From Athripsodes cinereus (Eukaryota; Arthropoda; Insecta; Trichoptera; Leptoceridae), in NCBI GenBank assembly GCA_947579605.1, contig OX388318.1:1054001-1118000 (forward strand): 64,000 nt of DNA, written 5' to 3'. Numbering within the stretch: position 1 is the first letter of the stretch; each line of letters starts with the position of its first letter. This document shows positions 56,901 to 62,777 of this stretch, piece after piece. The notes beneath the pieces were generated by a model. The model searched no databases. It had not been told where the DNA came from and worked only from the letters and a program-made list of their open reading frames with translations. The translations under genes were made by a program, and so were the position numbers.

Positions 56901-57919
56901 GGAGTAGCCATCAAACCAGCTGCATATAATAAACATGCGAGCCAAGTCCTCAGTGTCAACAAAAAAATAAGACATTCATGATGGGTGGCAAAACCTCGTC
57001 GCTAAATTTGAGATGTAAAATGTCTTTACTTTTTCGAATAGATACCTGCCAAAAAGTAAAAACCGTAAAAGACCAATAATTCTTTGCCATGTGCTCCACA
57101 GAACGTCAATATGACAGCACCATACCTTGTTAGAAAAATGTGTTATCCACTAAGATACGTAGTAGAGTGGTCGTCAGAAATCTTGAGGATAGAAGATTAA
57201 TGCTCACATTGCCTTTATGTCATTTCATCACACAATATTGTGCATGGGATATATCTTTTTATATTATTATGAGCTTTTTAGGAGCCACATTAGACAGGAA
57301 TGAAATATTTGTTTAGTTTTTGTTTTTCTTTTCTTTTCTTTTTTTTCTTTCTGTGTTTGTACTGGACTGGCAATAAGAATAATCAACTCAAAGATGGGCT
57401 GGTCAAGTACAAAAAATATGTTTAATGGTAATTATGTTATATTTTGTAAATTTTTGTTGTATGTTGCCCATATTTTTTAAATAAATAAATAAAAAAAAGA
57501 AGAAATTACTGTCAAATAGTCGATTCTTACAAGGTTCATTGCAGCTGAAGGCCAATGCGACCCTAAAAGATAACTTTAAACAATACCAAGACAATAACAC
57601 AACTACAACATAATTTCAATTTTCCATACAACTTCTGCATACTAAAGATTCTGCATGTTAAAGATATCAATATATCTAGCCAGGCCATTAAACATTTGAA
57701 TAGCCCTTTATACTAGGGGGTTTGTTTATATGTTTGTTCTACTTTAAATAAAAATAAAATTTTCACTAACCTATCCACGCTGATGCAGATGAGCACAAAG
57801 CTGGAAAGATAGAGTCCGAAGACTCTGAAGAAAGCCATCAGCCGACACATGAAGTCTCCTCCTTTCCAACTGACAGTAGCAGCCCATGCGATCTCCAGGG
57901 GCATCATCAGGAATGTCAC
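35744..57919 (-). CDS. AKH/ACP-type (GnRH-like) neuropeptide receptor, 5 exons, 5'-incomplete
   Basis: Exons 57919-57771, 55057-54952, 54138-53919, 45158-45035 and 35969-35744 join in one frame with GT-AG introns and give 274 C-terminal residues of a class A GPCR. In order: end of TM2 with VTFLMMPLEIAWAATVSW, the ECL1/TM3 cysteine in GGDFMCRL, TM3 ending in the DRY motif (ISVDRYYAV, split by an intron), TM4 with AAWIFSVLFSAPQ, an ECL2 cysteine in YDQCISRF, TM5 with PLFTVVFCYSSIL, ICL3 with RRSSMGFLGRARTRTLKM, TM6 CWTPYYIM, TM7 NSCMNPLVYGAFNVR (NPxxY) and a 37-residue tail rich in Ser/Thr/Arg. This fits the insect adipokinetic hormone receptor and the related ACP receptor; the two cannot be separated here, and corazonin receptor fits less well. 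About 120 N-terminal residues (N-tail, TM1, start of TM2) were not found. The 53919 exon may end at GTAAGT (used here) or at GTGAGA 12 nt earlier; both keep the frame. Two introns are about 9 kb and loaded with repeats. Confidence 0.92.
36983..37210 (-). repeat. DR dispersed repeat, near full length, in receptor intron
   Basis: ACACGGCATACCCCACAAGT, ATGCAAGCTGTCCTTTCCGT, ATTAAGGATGGATGACAAAT, CACCTGCCTTTTACAGGGCA and CAAGTGTGGGACACCAATTC follow the DR order in minus orientation. Confidence 0.85.
37225..37320 (+). mobile_element. SINE family B tail fragment
   Basis: TCGTCGCGTTAGTGCCCATA, ATACAAGATTCATATC and GACTAGCTCGATCTGTGTGA match the 3' part of SINE B; it directly follows the DR copy. 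Confidence 0.7.
37901..38085 (+). mobile_element. SINE family A, full length
   Basis: GTACCCTGGAGGTAGAGTC (A box region), GGTTCGATCCC (B box), CTCCCCTTTCACGACACAAG, ATGTATAAGGTTGTATTTGG and a long A tail. Confidence 0.9.
38676..38712 (-). mobile_element. tRNA-like SINE fragment
   Basis: The minus strand has a B box with flanks (GATCATGGGTTCGAACCCTG). No A box follows at the right distance, so it is a fragment of a tRNA-derived repeat. Confidence 0.4.
39186..39425 (+). pseudogene. LINE ORF C-terminal end with TATAG tail
   Basis: The clearest copy of this LINE tail. The frame from 39199 to 39399 reads RKRGRPRTTWLDHVDQILKD, GRVLSKRNRRACMRNCMNVE, then VWRSVLSAYPAWDTA and stop. GRPR.TW..H.D is the usual C-terminal motif. 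It is followed at once by (GTATA)n to 39422, a simple-repeat 3' end made at insertion. Other copies: 1915, 13945, 25970, 30305 and 55435. Confidence 0.85.
39439..39683 (+). repeat. DR dispersed repeat, full length
   Basis: TTCCGTGGAGCACCCAGCGA, GTCCTGTAAAAGGCAGGTAT, GGCACGAGAAGACAGTTAGC, GATGGCTACCCCACTTGTGG and GTGACGTGATGGTAAAGTAG. Confidence 0.88.
39708..39918 (+). repeat. DR dispersed repeat, 5'-truncated, in tandem with the previous copy
   Basis: Starts within TTCCACTCTTTTTTGTAAGG, then AAAGACAGATGCTCG, GCCACCCACCCAGAATCTCA, TACTGGCTACCTCAATTGTG. More diverged than its neighbour, so not a recent duplication. Confidence 0.75.
40380..40460 (+). repeat. DR dispersed repeat, 3' end only
   Basis: TTGGTCTGCTGGTTGTCCCA and ATGGGATATGCTGTGATAAA. 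Confidence 0.55.
40535..41002 (+). pseudogene. LINE RT C-terminal remnant split by a simple-repeat insertion
   Basis: 40545-40625 encodes YATETWTLTKAVELRLDIFE and RKILRRIY. An insertion ACAATAAAG(ATT)n (about 40628-40668) then interrupts, after which GPICENGVWRRRYN continues the same domain. A later frame change leads to GHMEKMNDTRTIKRIY, GRKSVGRPKLRWMDGVEKDL and a WRRLLEEAKIHTGL end. The insert looks like a nearly end-only copy of another LINE. Confidence 0.82.
41005..42655. other. receptor intron, no further feature recognised
   Basis: A/T-rich; no exon or repeat could be supported. Confidence 0.4.
42661..42743. repeat. 16-bp inverted repeat with TGACGTCA cores
   Basis: TGACGTCACGGAGTCC (42661-42676) and its exact complement (42728-42743). 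Each arm contains the CREB-type palindrome TGACGTCA. Likely the two ends of a small mobile element, though borders are undefined. Confidence 0.75.
42998..43172 (+). repeat. DR dispersed repeat
   Basis: GTTCGAAAAAATAAAGACAC, AAATTCAGCGATGAGATTCG, GGCACTGAGAAAACGGCTTG, CTCCACTTGTGAATATATGC and a GTGATGGGATAATAGTAG end. Confidence 0.82.
43185..43735 (-). pseudogene. LINE C-terminal fragment, second copy
   Basis: Almost the same sequence as 6730-7250 (CGCGGCGGCAGAATTGCCAT, TTAACCGGTAAATCTAATTT, TCGGAGTTACCCCTGTAGCT). The DR copy ends just before it. A third fragment lies at 63712. Confidence 0.75.
43937..44383. mobile_element. hAT-type non-autonomous element
   Basis: 447 bp. Ends CAGTGGCGTAGCTGG and CCTAGCTACGCCACTG are inverted. 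The 8-bp duplication TTTGTCAG is perfect (43929-43936, 44384-44391). It carries G runs and GGGCGCC/GGCGCC motifs near both sides (CCCCGGGCGCCACATTAGGG). No transposase. Confidence 0.92.
44395..45030. other. receptor intron near the TM6 exon
   Basis: 44435-44505 (CACTTCTTCCGGTTAGATTT, TGCACAATGTCACATTGTGT) recurs near 25775-25960 and 16310-16375, an unnamed repeat. 44690-44780 may be a LINE scrap. Confidence 0.4.
45035..45158 (-). CDS. receptor exon with ICL3 end and TM6
   Basis: Acceptor TTCCTCAG, donor GTAAAG, ends phase 2 in the Trp codon before YWLDRES. Encodes RRSSMGFLGRARTRTLKM and FFICWTPYYIM. Confidence 0.94.
45200..45395 (-). repeat. DR dispersed repeat
   Basis: ACATGCAAGCTGTATTTTCT, ATCTAAGATGGGTGGCAAAC, TTTTTACAGGGCACTAGCAA and GACCAATAATTCTTTTGCGG, minus orientation. 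Confidence 0.75.
45430..45685 (+). mobile_element. LINE 3' end with TAAA tail
   Basis: ATGTAAAAGGCATTAGCCGT and CTTTATGTTATAAATAAATA form a LINE 3' terminus with a (TAAA)n tail at 45662-45682; no coding part remains. Confidence 0.5.
45955..46474 (-). repeat. DR dispersed repeat interrupted by a TIR element
   Basis: TATTACTACTACTAGATAAT (tail) and GTAGGGTGGTAAACCTTATC precede the insertion; AAAATGTCTTTATTTTCAAT, TTTTACAGGACACTGTAATT and GCTGGGTGCTCCACG follow it, in DR order. Confidence 0.75.
46034..46370. mobile_element. MITE inserted in DR, GCGTTCACATT ends
   Basis: The right end (complement TAAAGGGGCGTTCACATTTG, then TTCACTTTC) and left end (TAAAGTAGCATTCACATTGC) are inverted repeats. The split lies inside a DR copy, which fixes the borders well. 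A TA duplication is likely. It contains many TGAACA/TGTTCA words and GGATGATCATCC near both ends. Confidence 0.75.
46862..47005 (+). mobile_element. LINE 3' end with poly(A)
   Basis: TCAAATCAATGAAAGCCAAT, CTGTTTTTGGCACAAATCAT, CCTCGTAGGATGCTATGCCA then a long A run; the same 3' end as the LINE at 60684-61010 in opposite orientation. Confidence 0.75.
47010..48140. other. receptor intron, no feature recognised
   Basis: A/T-rich sequence; no exon or repeat could be supported. Confidence 0.4.
48144..48215. repeat. direct repeat, two copies
   Basis: ACAGATTTTCCGTAG.TGATTCGATATTATATT-type block occurs at about 48138 and 48185, 47 bp apart, with two differences. Confidence 0.7.
48230..48575 (+). 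repeat. interspersed repeat with CTCGTGTCACGGTGTTTGTT
   Basis: Contains CTCCGAAACGGCTGGACCGG, GTCTAAGAATCGGCCAACAT, AAGGGTGGTCCACCCCGAAT and ends AACGTTTGCCAGGTCAGCTA. This arrangement is a widespread insect repeat (Helitron- or LINE-related). Classification is from memory of the pattern only. Confidence 0.65.
48595..48650 (+). mobile_element. LINE 3'-end fragment
   Basis: AAATTGCGCCTTTGCGAGTT and ACTCATCCTCTATAGATT match the 3' end seen at 5972, 61195 and 62155. Confidence 0.4.
48660..49395. other. receptor intron, no gene seen
   Basis: A GC-richer patch at 48990-49200 (ACCCGGGGCAGCGGGTCTGA, GAAGGAGCCCACCGACCTTC, GGGGCTGGCCGGCC) may be a piece of a mobile element; nothing matches it in the window. 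Confidence 0.35.
49400..49580. mobile_element. head-to-head Penelope-like 3' ends forming an 85-bp-arm palindrome
   Basis: Arms 49400-49484 and 49496-49580 are reverse complements with one visible mismatch and an 11-nt centre. Each arm reads outward as GAGCGGAAGCTCTTGAAAGC, CGGCTCGCAAAAATAAATAA, AGTCAATAGTGG. That is the same type of terminus that follows the Penelope-like stop codon near 51479 (GATGAGAGTGGAAGCTCC, GCTGCGACCAATAAAGTCA). Confidence 0.75.
49658..50234. mobile_element. hAT-type element, related subfamily, copy 3
   Basis: Ends TAGTGATGTCAAT and its complement. The 8-bp duplication TACTGGAT is perfect (49650-49657, 50235-50242). The core shares AACAAAACCGAAGAG, a long G run and GGTAGAAATTTGAGAG with copies 1 and 2. 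A palindrome ATACCCGTTAT.TAATAACGGGTAT lies at 50151-50176. Confidence 0.9.
50823..51099. mobile_element. short TIR element (MITE), copy 2, nested
   Basis: Ends GAGCCCCTAGACAAAC and TTTGTCTACGGGCTC are inverted. The interior matches 18238-18388 (CACTTGGCGATCGACTACAA, GTAGGTAGATTGTCGAAAAG) but is split by a 120-bp insertion at 50903. Confidence 0.85.
50903..51022 (+). mobile_element. poly(A)-tailed retroposon insertion inside the MITE
   Basis: The 120-bp insert ends in AATAAA (50995-51000) and a poly(A) run, and is flanked by ATTAC at both sides (50898-50902, 51023-51027). The uninterrupted sibling at 18238 confirms the empty site. This is the signature of target-primed reverse transcription. 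Confidence 0.8.
51420..51480 (-). mobile_element. Penelope-like element 3' untranslated end
   Basis: Minus strand after the stop: GATGATGAGAGTGGAAGCTC, CTAAAAACCAGCTGCGACC, AATAAAGTCACTGTTG. Shared in type with 49400-49580. Confidence 0.7.
51479..51722 (-). pseudogene. Penelope-like element GIY-YIG endonuclease C-terminal fragment
   Basis: The minus-strand frame from 51722 reads KGRRIHTHVTEHLRAKKNFG, then INSEMADHARDTGHDFDLSG, VELLQKCSKGKKLDILETLE and ends LHFV-stop at 51479. R..THV.EHLR, ...MADHA..TGH.FD and the closing KLDILE match the second half of the GIY-YIG endonuclease domain at the C terminus of Penelope-like retroelements. The GIY-YIG strand itself lies upstream of a stop and is not readable. 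No reverse transcriptase remains. Confidence 0.75.
51879..51962 (+). repeat. DR dispersed repeat, 3' third
   Basis: GCATGTTTCTTACATGCGGC, GATGGCTACCCCACTTGTGG and ATATGCCGTGATGGTAAAGT then AGTAGTA: a clean 3' end of DR. Confidence 0.85.
52435..53074 (+). pseudogene. LINE (Jockey/CR1-like) RT C-terminus with full 3' UTR and TAAAA tail
   Basis: The frame 52487-52774 encodes ENRRTVSDMMYLYKLLNGVI, PPRRTRTGSTFRLPQ and FKSQIFETLIRG-stop. R...D...LYK..NG.I.. followed by a P-R-rich stretch is the typical C-terminal end of Jockey/CR1-like RTs. A 250-bp 3' UTR follows, ending in (AAAAT)n at 53034-53074. The upstream part is cut off. Confidence 0.85.
53080..53900. other. receptor intron, no gene seen
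   Basis: It contains a short (ATCT)n at 53477-53492; otherwise unremarkable A/T-rich sequence. Confidence 0.4.
53919..54138 (-). CDS. receptor exon with ECL2, TM5 and ICL3 start
   Basis: Acceptor TTTGCAG, donor GTAAGT, phase 1. Encodes MVIFNVRAHP, the ECL2 cysteine and TM5. Confidence 0.92.
54440..54840 (+). mobile_element. LINE 3'-end remnant
   Basis: 54440-54560 weakly matches the segment before the insertion at 40535-41002 (AGCTAGACATATTAAAAGAA, TACATATTTTGTA). A 3' UTR-like stretch then ends AAATTAAATAAAAATAAAAC. Confidence 0.45.
54952..55057 (-). CDS. receptor exon with TM4
   Basis: Acceptor CTCTCCAG, completes DRY and encodes YYAVIKPLQMSEGERRNKA and TM4; donor GTAAAG, phase 0. Confidence 0.93.
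55435..55872 (-). pseudogene. LINE 3'-terminal fragment, long copy
   Basis: Minus strand encodes, with frame breaks, a segment with LRDRVKNENI, WFGHVERMQDERM, RGGVRKRGRPKTTRID-like residues and a closing GTPPGTRREG-like end. Plus strand shows the complement: CCCTCACGCCGTGTCCCAGG and GTCCAAACCATCGTAACTTA. The simple tail (TATC)n lies at 55431-55446. Confidence 0.75.
55880..56855. other. receptor intron with a direct duplication
   Basis: At 56234-56300 and 56318-56384 an approximately 65-bp block (GTTGTCATTA, CTTGAAATATCCATTTGTTT) is duplicated about 84 bp apart. GC-richer 56555-56690 (AAGGGGAGTCCTTCAGGCGA) is unexplained. Confidence 0.55.
56860..57108 (-). repeat. DR dispersed repeat, near full length
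   Basis: CACAAAAGTGGAGTAGCCAT, CATTCATGATGGGTGGCAAA, AAATTTGAGATGTAAAATGT, AATAATTCTTTGCCATGTGC and TCCACAG in order. The flanks 56749-56778 and 57131-57163 are inverted copies of GTATCTTAGTGGATAACA. Confidence 0.82.
57338..57500 (+). mobile_element. LINE 3' untranslated end
   Basis: TTTCTTTCTGTGTTTGTACT, CTCAAAGATGGGCTGGTCAA and GTATGTTGCCCATATTTTTT, closely matching 34373-34520, ending in an (AAAT)n tail. Confidence 0.65.
57771..57919 (-). CDS. receptor exon with TM2 end to TM3
   Basis: Acceptor CATTCCAG, phase 0 start with codon GTG, donor GTTAGT, ends phase 2 inside the Arg codon of DRY. Confidence 0.93.
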
Positions 57920-58027
57920 CTGGAATGGGAAAGAAAGAACATGATCAAATATTTAGTTCCAAAAATAAGAGTGCTTTGTTCTCAAGTGTTGTGTTTTCAA
58001 TAACATTCCTATTTTGAAACGTTAAAG

Positions 58028-59219
58028 CCCAACTAGCACACAAGAGGTATAAGAAGCTCTAAATCAGCTGATTAACAGGTCTTTTTTACTCTAATGGTGA
58101 TACAAGAGGGTTAAACATTGGCGATATAGCCAGCTATACCCCCGTTATACCTCCGATTTGGGCACAAATTATTCAGCCTTGGGTGATGTTATCTCCTTTC
58201 TACCGCCTTTATAGCATTAAAGGTGATACAGTAGCGGTACAGTACAGTAAGATCGCTCTATTAGTTAAGAAGTGTACCGCTTGGTGTCGTGTCAATAGCT
58301 GTTAATATTTCTTCCTGATTTGTTGGTAAACAAACGTGGTGGAACATTGCAATTAAATACTTATTGACAATACTATACCAATATTAGTGAAAACATAATA
58401 ACTATTTTGTCGATCAGGATTTTCATATATCAGGTACGTAATATTTTTGTTTGCTAAAGTATGATATTCCTCGAAAAATTGGTGCGGATGTAATTTTACT
58501 GTGATAATACATGTATGTTTGGATCAAAATTTTGAAGCGCCCGTGAAATATTAATATTTTATTGTGAAAAAATAATTTTAAACTAGTGTAGTGTGTACCA
58601 GTGTAGTAGTGCAAATATATTTTTTACTTAATTTGTTATAAATACAGATGATAATGAAATTAAATGAGTGAATTATAATAAATATTCGAGTTTACCACCA
58701 TATTTCTGTAAAAATTGTTAATTTCATTTATTTTATTTCTCTATAATAATATTATTCAATGCATACAAAATGGCGAATCAATTAATACCGCTAAAGGTTC
58801 CTATGTGGTACATTATACCACCAATAGTGCGTGCAGACCTATTTGTAGAGCTATCGTACCAATAGTGCAGCCAGTGGTGGTTTATGAGTAGTCATGTGGT
58901 ACATTATACCGCTGGAGGTATAAGAGACGTCGCGGCCGCCTTTGTATTACCTATAGTGACGTATACCACCATTATGCATTCTAAGGCGGGAAAGGTAGTA
59001 ATAGAGTGACCCCTTTAAACGCTACTATATCACTTTAGGCTGAATACCATATCTAATTACTGTTGTATCGCTTTTATATTACTCAAGACGTTATATGAGG
59101 AAATAAAGTTCACATATATCGCTTAGGGAGAATGAAAACACTATTATAGATCTCTTATTCAACTCAAGACTCCAAAAGGGTGGTATATCTTTGCTTCTAC
59201 AGCTTATGTGCTAGTTGGG
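58028..59219. mobile_element. unclassified 1.2-kb TIR element with repeated GGTATA/TATACC motifs
   Basis: Ends CCCAACTAGCACA and TGTGCTAGTTGGG are inverted, with weaker similarity for about 15 bp further. AAG flanks both sides (58025-58027, 59220-59222), a possible 3-bp duplication. Inside, short ACC/GGT-TATA words (GTGGTACATTATACC twice, GGAGGTATAAG, CGTATACCACC) occur in both orientations. No coding frame resembles a transposase. Confidence 0.75.
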
Positions 59220-59495
59220 AAGGTATCTACTCATAAGCTAAATCGCCCCCCTTAGTATAATTAGATTCTGATGAGGATTTCTCTGTAAATGATTAGTATG
59301 ATTACATGCGACCTGATTTGCTCTTATTCATTAGAGACCTATATAGATATTATTATTAATATTCTATGAAGTTGGCACATTACAATTACATATTATTTTG
59401 TGGTAATATATTAATTAATTAGCACATCGATTCACACAAATATTTCAGTAGGTGAATTTAGGAAAGGTCTATAGCCAAAATATATTTTTAGGATA

Positions 59496-59590
59496 TTACT
59501 ACTATACTATCACGCCATATTCCACAAGTGGGGTAGCCAGCACGTGCAAACTATCCACTCCGTGCCAACAAATAATTAAGACAATTATCA
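59496..59590 (-). repeat. DR dispersed repeat, 3' part
   Basis: ACTACTATACTATCACGCCA, TATTCCACAAGTGGGGTAGC and ATCCACTCCGTGCCAACAAA; an internal piece is deleted. Confidence 0.75.
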
Positions 59591-59660
59591 CCTTCCCAAT
59601 TTACTCTATACAATTTCTGACAAATAATTCACTTGAATTGTTATTAATCATATTTAAATA

Positions 59661-59830
59661 TTTTATTTTATATTATTTTATTTTATTTTATTTTATTTTA
59701 TTTTATTTTATTTTATTTTATTTTATTTTATTTTATTTTATTTTATTTTATTTTATTTTATTTTATTTTATTTTATTTTATTTTATTTTATTTTATTTTA
59801 TTTTATTTTATTTTATTTTATTTTATTTTA
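59661..59830. repeat. (TTTTA)n microsatellite, about 34 units
   Basis: Pure pentanucleotide repeat except for one interruption near 59671-59675. It could derive from a LINE TAAAA tail expanded in minus orientation. Confidence 0.97.
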
Positions 59831-59839
59831 CAAAATTCA

Positions 59840-60395
59840 CGGCATTAGCCTATTACATGTCAAAATACATATAAGTACATAACATTTACAAGAACAACAG
59901 TGACAATTTTAATAAAATAATTTATCAGTAAATTTAAGGAAACCAAATGACCAAACAGCAAGCAGAGAACCAATTTTGTGTGCTATACGCAATGTGCGAC
60001 AATATAAATAAAATATACATATATAAATACATACATACACAAATACACAATACAATCTTGACTTAACTCAACTATTTATTAATAAAAAAGTATTGATTCA
60101 TAAATAAATTGTTCTTTTTACTAAGCTGCTGTGTTCTACGAATGAGAAAGAGTGGATATATTGCTAGTTTGTTTGTGAATAATGTTTTTTTTGTGTATAA
60201 TTATTGTTTGTTTTGACTGTGTGTTCCGTAATATTAGAAATACATAAATAAATATCATTTATTTTTTATGTAACCTTATGTTCGTTAAGGCTAGAAAACA
60301 GGTTTATTGAAATAAATAAATTATTGTGCAGGTATTTGGGGGGCACTTCAAAAGTTTTTTTTTTTATCTGGAAATGCTTTTATTAATGTCTTATT
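59840..60395. other. repeat scraps, no gene seen
   Basis: Two probable LINE 3' ends: 60170-60265 (TGTGTTCCGTAATATTAG, AATACATAAATAAATA) and 60266-60330 (TTATGTTCGTTAAGGCTAG, GAAATAAATAAATTA). Nothing coding. Confidence 0.4.
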
Positions 60396-60399
60396 AAGT

Positions 60400-60528
60400 C
60401 ACAATGTATTTAAATTATCACTTGAATTAAACTTATATGTTTATATTCTGCTCGTGAATGGTACTAGCGTATCGAAACCGGTCGCAGATCTACATATAAA
60501 TATCAAGTGATAATTTAAATACATTGTG
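60400..60528. repeat. 26-bp perfect inverted repeat
   Basis: CACAATGTATTTAAATTATC and ACTTGA (60400-60425) pair exactly with 60503-60528. The spacer includes GTATCGAAACCGGTCGCAGA, a phrase like that near the 3' ends of Penelope-like elements, so this may be a second such palindrome. Confidence 0.7.
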
Positions 60529-60683
60529 AATTAAACTCATTTTCTAATCATGTCGCGTAATTATCACATAGTGAATGCCAAAAACATCGAAAATAGTCTT
60601 AGTGTTTGCGTTTGCTTATCTCGGCTTGAGGGACATCGAAAGAGTGAAGCCAAAATATTCCACACGTGGGGATATATCACCTT

Positions 60684-61010
60684 TTTTTTTCACTTGTGGC
60701 ATAACATCCTACAAGGATGATTTGTGCCAAAACAGTCTCAAAGTGTTGTTAAGTTGTCAGAGAGGAGATAGTTAGAAGATTATAGAATAATAAAATTAGC
60801 TTTTATTGATTTGAGAAGGGACAAATGGACTGTATCGGATGTCATACTCAATAATGTTTCAATATTTAGGGGGAATTGGCAATCGTTTTGAAGAGCATCA
60901 ACAGAAATATCATACGCATCCCTGATAGGGCATCCCAGGAAAACATGGTCAAGCGTCTCCTCGTCCAGGCCGCACTCGCAGTATGGACTTTCAACATGTT
61001 GAATATATTA
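60684..61010 (-). pseudogene. LINE ORF2 C-terminal end with zinc-knuckle and poly(A)
   Basis: Minus strand from about 61000 encodes SPYCECGLDEETLDHVFLGC then PIRDAYDI, the C-x-C...H....C motif at the C-terminal end of many non-LTR RT proteins. A 3' UTR follows that contains TTTTGGCACAAATCATCCTT and ends in an A run at 60684. The same UTR occurs at 46862-47005. Confidence 0.8.
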
Positions 61011-61194
61011 TAGCACCTCTCCTATGGACAATTAATTTGTTAGTGTTAAATTGGAAGTTTTTAGACTTCTGAGCCATCCGGGCGGTCGATAGGTCTTCTT
61101 CAATTAAACAATAGTAAAATAAATAATAAATTAATAAAACTTTATTGGTATCCAAATACTTATGTAGAAAACAAAAACAAAATCTGCGGAGAGT

Positions 61195-61240
61195 ACTAAA
61201 AGGCGGGTTTATCGCATATGCGACTTTTTCCAGCCAAAAG
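61195..61240 (-). mobile_element. LINE 3'-end fragment
   Basis: Minus strand TTGGCTGGAAAAAGTCGCAT and GCGATAAACCCGCC match the lepidopteran LINE 3' terminus type. Confidence 0.5.
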
Positions 61241-61590
61241 AAGGTTTATTTTAAAAAAAAATGACATTACTCCCTTTGTGAACTCACTGATACAATATTA
61301 TATCAATTAACAATAATATAACTAATTGAATCAGAATAATGAATTGATTAATCCTCTTCCATCAAAATAATATCATAACAACTTACTAATAGTAATGAAT
61401 GTCAAAACATTAAGTAGGTATCTAGACACACTTACTACATAATATGTATGTATTATATGTAGGAACATTGTAAGTAAACAGAATTTCTCAGATAGTTTCT
61501 ATGAATTTCTAGAACCTAATATTGTGATTGAGGGCGGAGTAATCATATAATTTCCTTAAATATTTCATCATACTTTAATATTCTGTTTAG

Positions 61591-61836
61591 TCGGCCGGTG
61601 TGGCGCGGAGGTAACGCTCTTGCCTTTGAGTCACGAGGTCCCGGGTTCGATTCCCGGCCAGGGCAAAGTGAAAAATGACCTTTTTCAAATTTTCCTGGGT
61701 CTGGGTGTTACATGTATAATATACATATTATGTGGGTAGTGCATTGTATATGTGTGTATCGTCGCGTTAGTACCCATAATACAAGATTCATCGTAGTTTG
61801 GGACTAGCTCGATCTGTATGAAATGTCTATGTATGT
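61591..61836 (+). mobile_element. SINE family B, best copy
   Basis: The head folds like a tRNA: GGCCGGTGTGGCGCGGAGGT (A box), CTTGCCTTTGAGTCACGAG (anticodon region) and GGGTTCGATTCCCGGCC (perfect T arm with B box). The body has GGTCTGGGTGTTACATG, CGCGTTAGTACCCATAATAC and GGGACTAGCTCGATCTG. The intact T arm indicates a young copy. Confidence 0.92.
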
Positions 61837-61995
61837 TATTTTTTTTATTTTCACGGCCGAAGCCTTTTACATGTAAAAAAATTAATATACATACAATACA
61901 TGCATTTTATGTTATGTAAATTTTCTATACCTAACATTTTTTAGGTTAACAATTTATCCATATATCTGAATTATTTTCTTATATCAATATTCCTA

Positions 61996-62140
61996 ACAAC
62001 AAGGGGTCCGTGGTTCGATACCAGGTGCCGGCAAACTCCCCTTTTTTACGACACAAGCTTTTAGTAGCTTACGGTGTAAGGTGTATTAGGTTGTATTTGG
62101 GTTTATAACAAAAACCCAGATACATCTTTTAAAAAGAAAA
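61996..62140 (+). mobile_element. SINE family A, 5'-truncated
   Basis: Starts at AACAAGGGGTCCGTGGTTCG (B box) and continues through CTTTTTTACGACACAAGC and GGTTGTATTTGGGTTTATAA to the A-rich tail. Confidence 0.85.
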
Positions 62141-62154
62141 ACAGTAAGTCAAAA

Positions 62155-62235
62155 CTTATTTCTCGGGTTAGTTGGAAGAAATCGCTCCTCTGCGATCAAC
62201 TCGCCCTCTGTATATTGATTGTATGAATGTATTTT
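62155..62235 (+). mobile_element. LINE 3'-end fragment
   Basis: CTCGGGTTAGTTGGAAGAAA, TCGCTCCTCTGCGATCAACT and CGCCCTCTGTATATTG, following the SINE A copy. Confidence 0.65.
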
Positions 62236-62390
62236 ATTTGAATGTATTTTTGTGCAAATTTGCTTTTAATCAATATACAGCAAAGAATACATAAATAAGT
62301 TATTAAAATGTCTTCTTAATACCTATACAAAAACCTTTAGTAGCTATCACAATACTGCAATCATAACTTCAGTTGAGCCACATTGTAACA

Positions 62391-62600
62391 CTATTCTTCT
62401 TTTTCTTTACGTGTCTTGTCGGATCCCCCGACGTTGACGACCACTTGGGAGAAATCTTTTCTGTTCTGGACAACATAAAACAGCTCTTTCACACTTCTCA
62501 TCCCGATCCACTCCCGAATGTTCTGAAACCATGAAAGCCGCTTTCTTCCAAACCCTCTACGGTCCTCAATCTTTCCTTCCCCCGATGGCATACGATGATT
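62391..62600 (-). pseudogene. LINE C-terminal fragment
   Basis: Minus-strand frame: GEGKIEDRRGFGRKRLSWFQ, NIREWIGMRSVKELFYVVQN, RKDFSQVVVNVGG-stop region. G.GR.R..W..NI..W.G.....L......R..F...V.N is a common closing pattern of LINE ORF2. It seems to be a separate family from the others here. Confidence 0.65.
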
Positions 62601-62690
62601 TTCCTCTCATTATGTGACCAAAATATGAAGTTTTACGGAGCACTATTAATTTTGTAAATCAACACACAAAATTACCATATAAGGCTTAAA

Positions 62691-62777
62691 AAAGACAACA
62701 TCACCTTATTTGGTGGTGCCCCGGACGGGATCTATCTTTTCGCGAAATGTGCTTTGTCCAATTAAGCTACCGGGCGA
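62691..62777 (-). mobile_element. SINE family C, copy 2
   Basis: Minus strand GTCGCCCGGTAGCTTAATTG, GACAAAGCACATTTCGCG, a shortened T arm, then GTCCGGGGCACCACCAAATA and AGGTGATGTTGTC. It lacks part of the arm present at 9781-9884. Confidence 0.75.

Noticed and set aside
59452..59874. 140-codon frame with repeating Phe-Ile-Leu-Phe-Tyr
   Set aside because: Created by the (TTTTA)n microsatellite.
60575..60775. 66-codon plus-strand frame
   Set aside because: It overlies the 3' UTR and C-terminal end of a minus-strand LINE, whose 3' end also occurs at 46862-47005.
61591..61665. tRNA gene on the plus strand
   Set aside because: It has a very good T arm but is followed by the SINE B body found in at least three other places.
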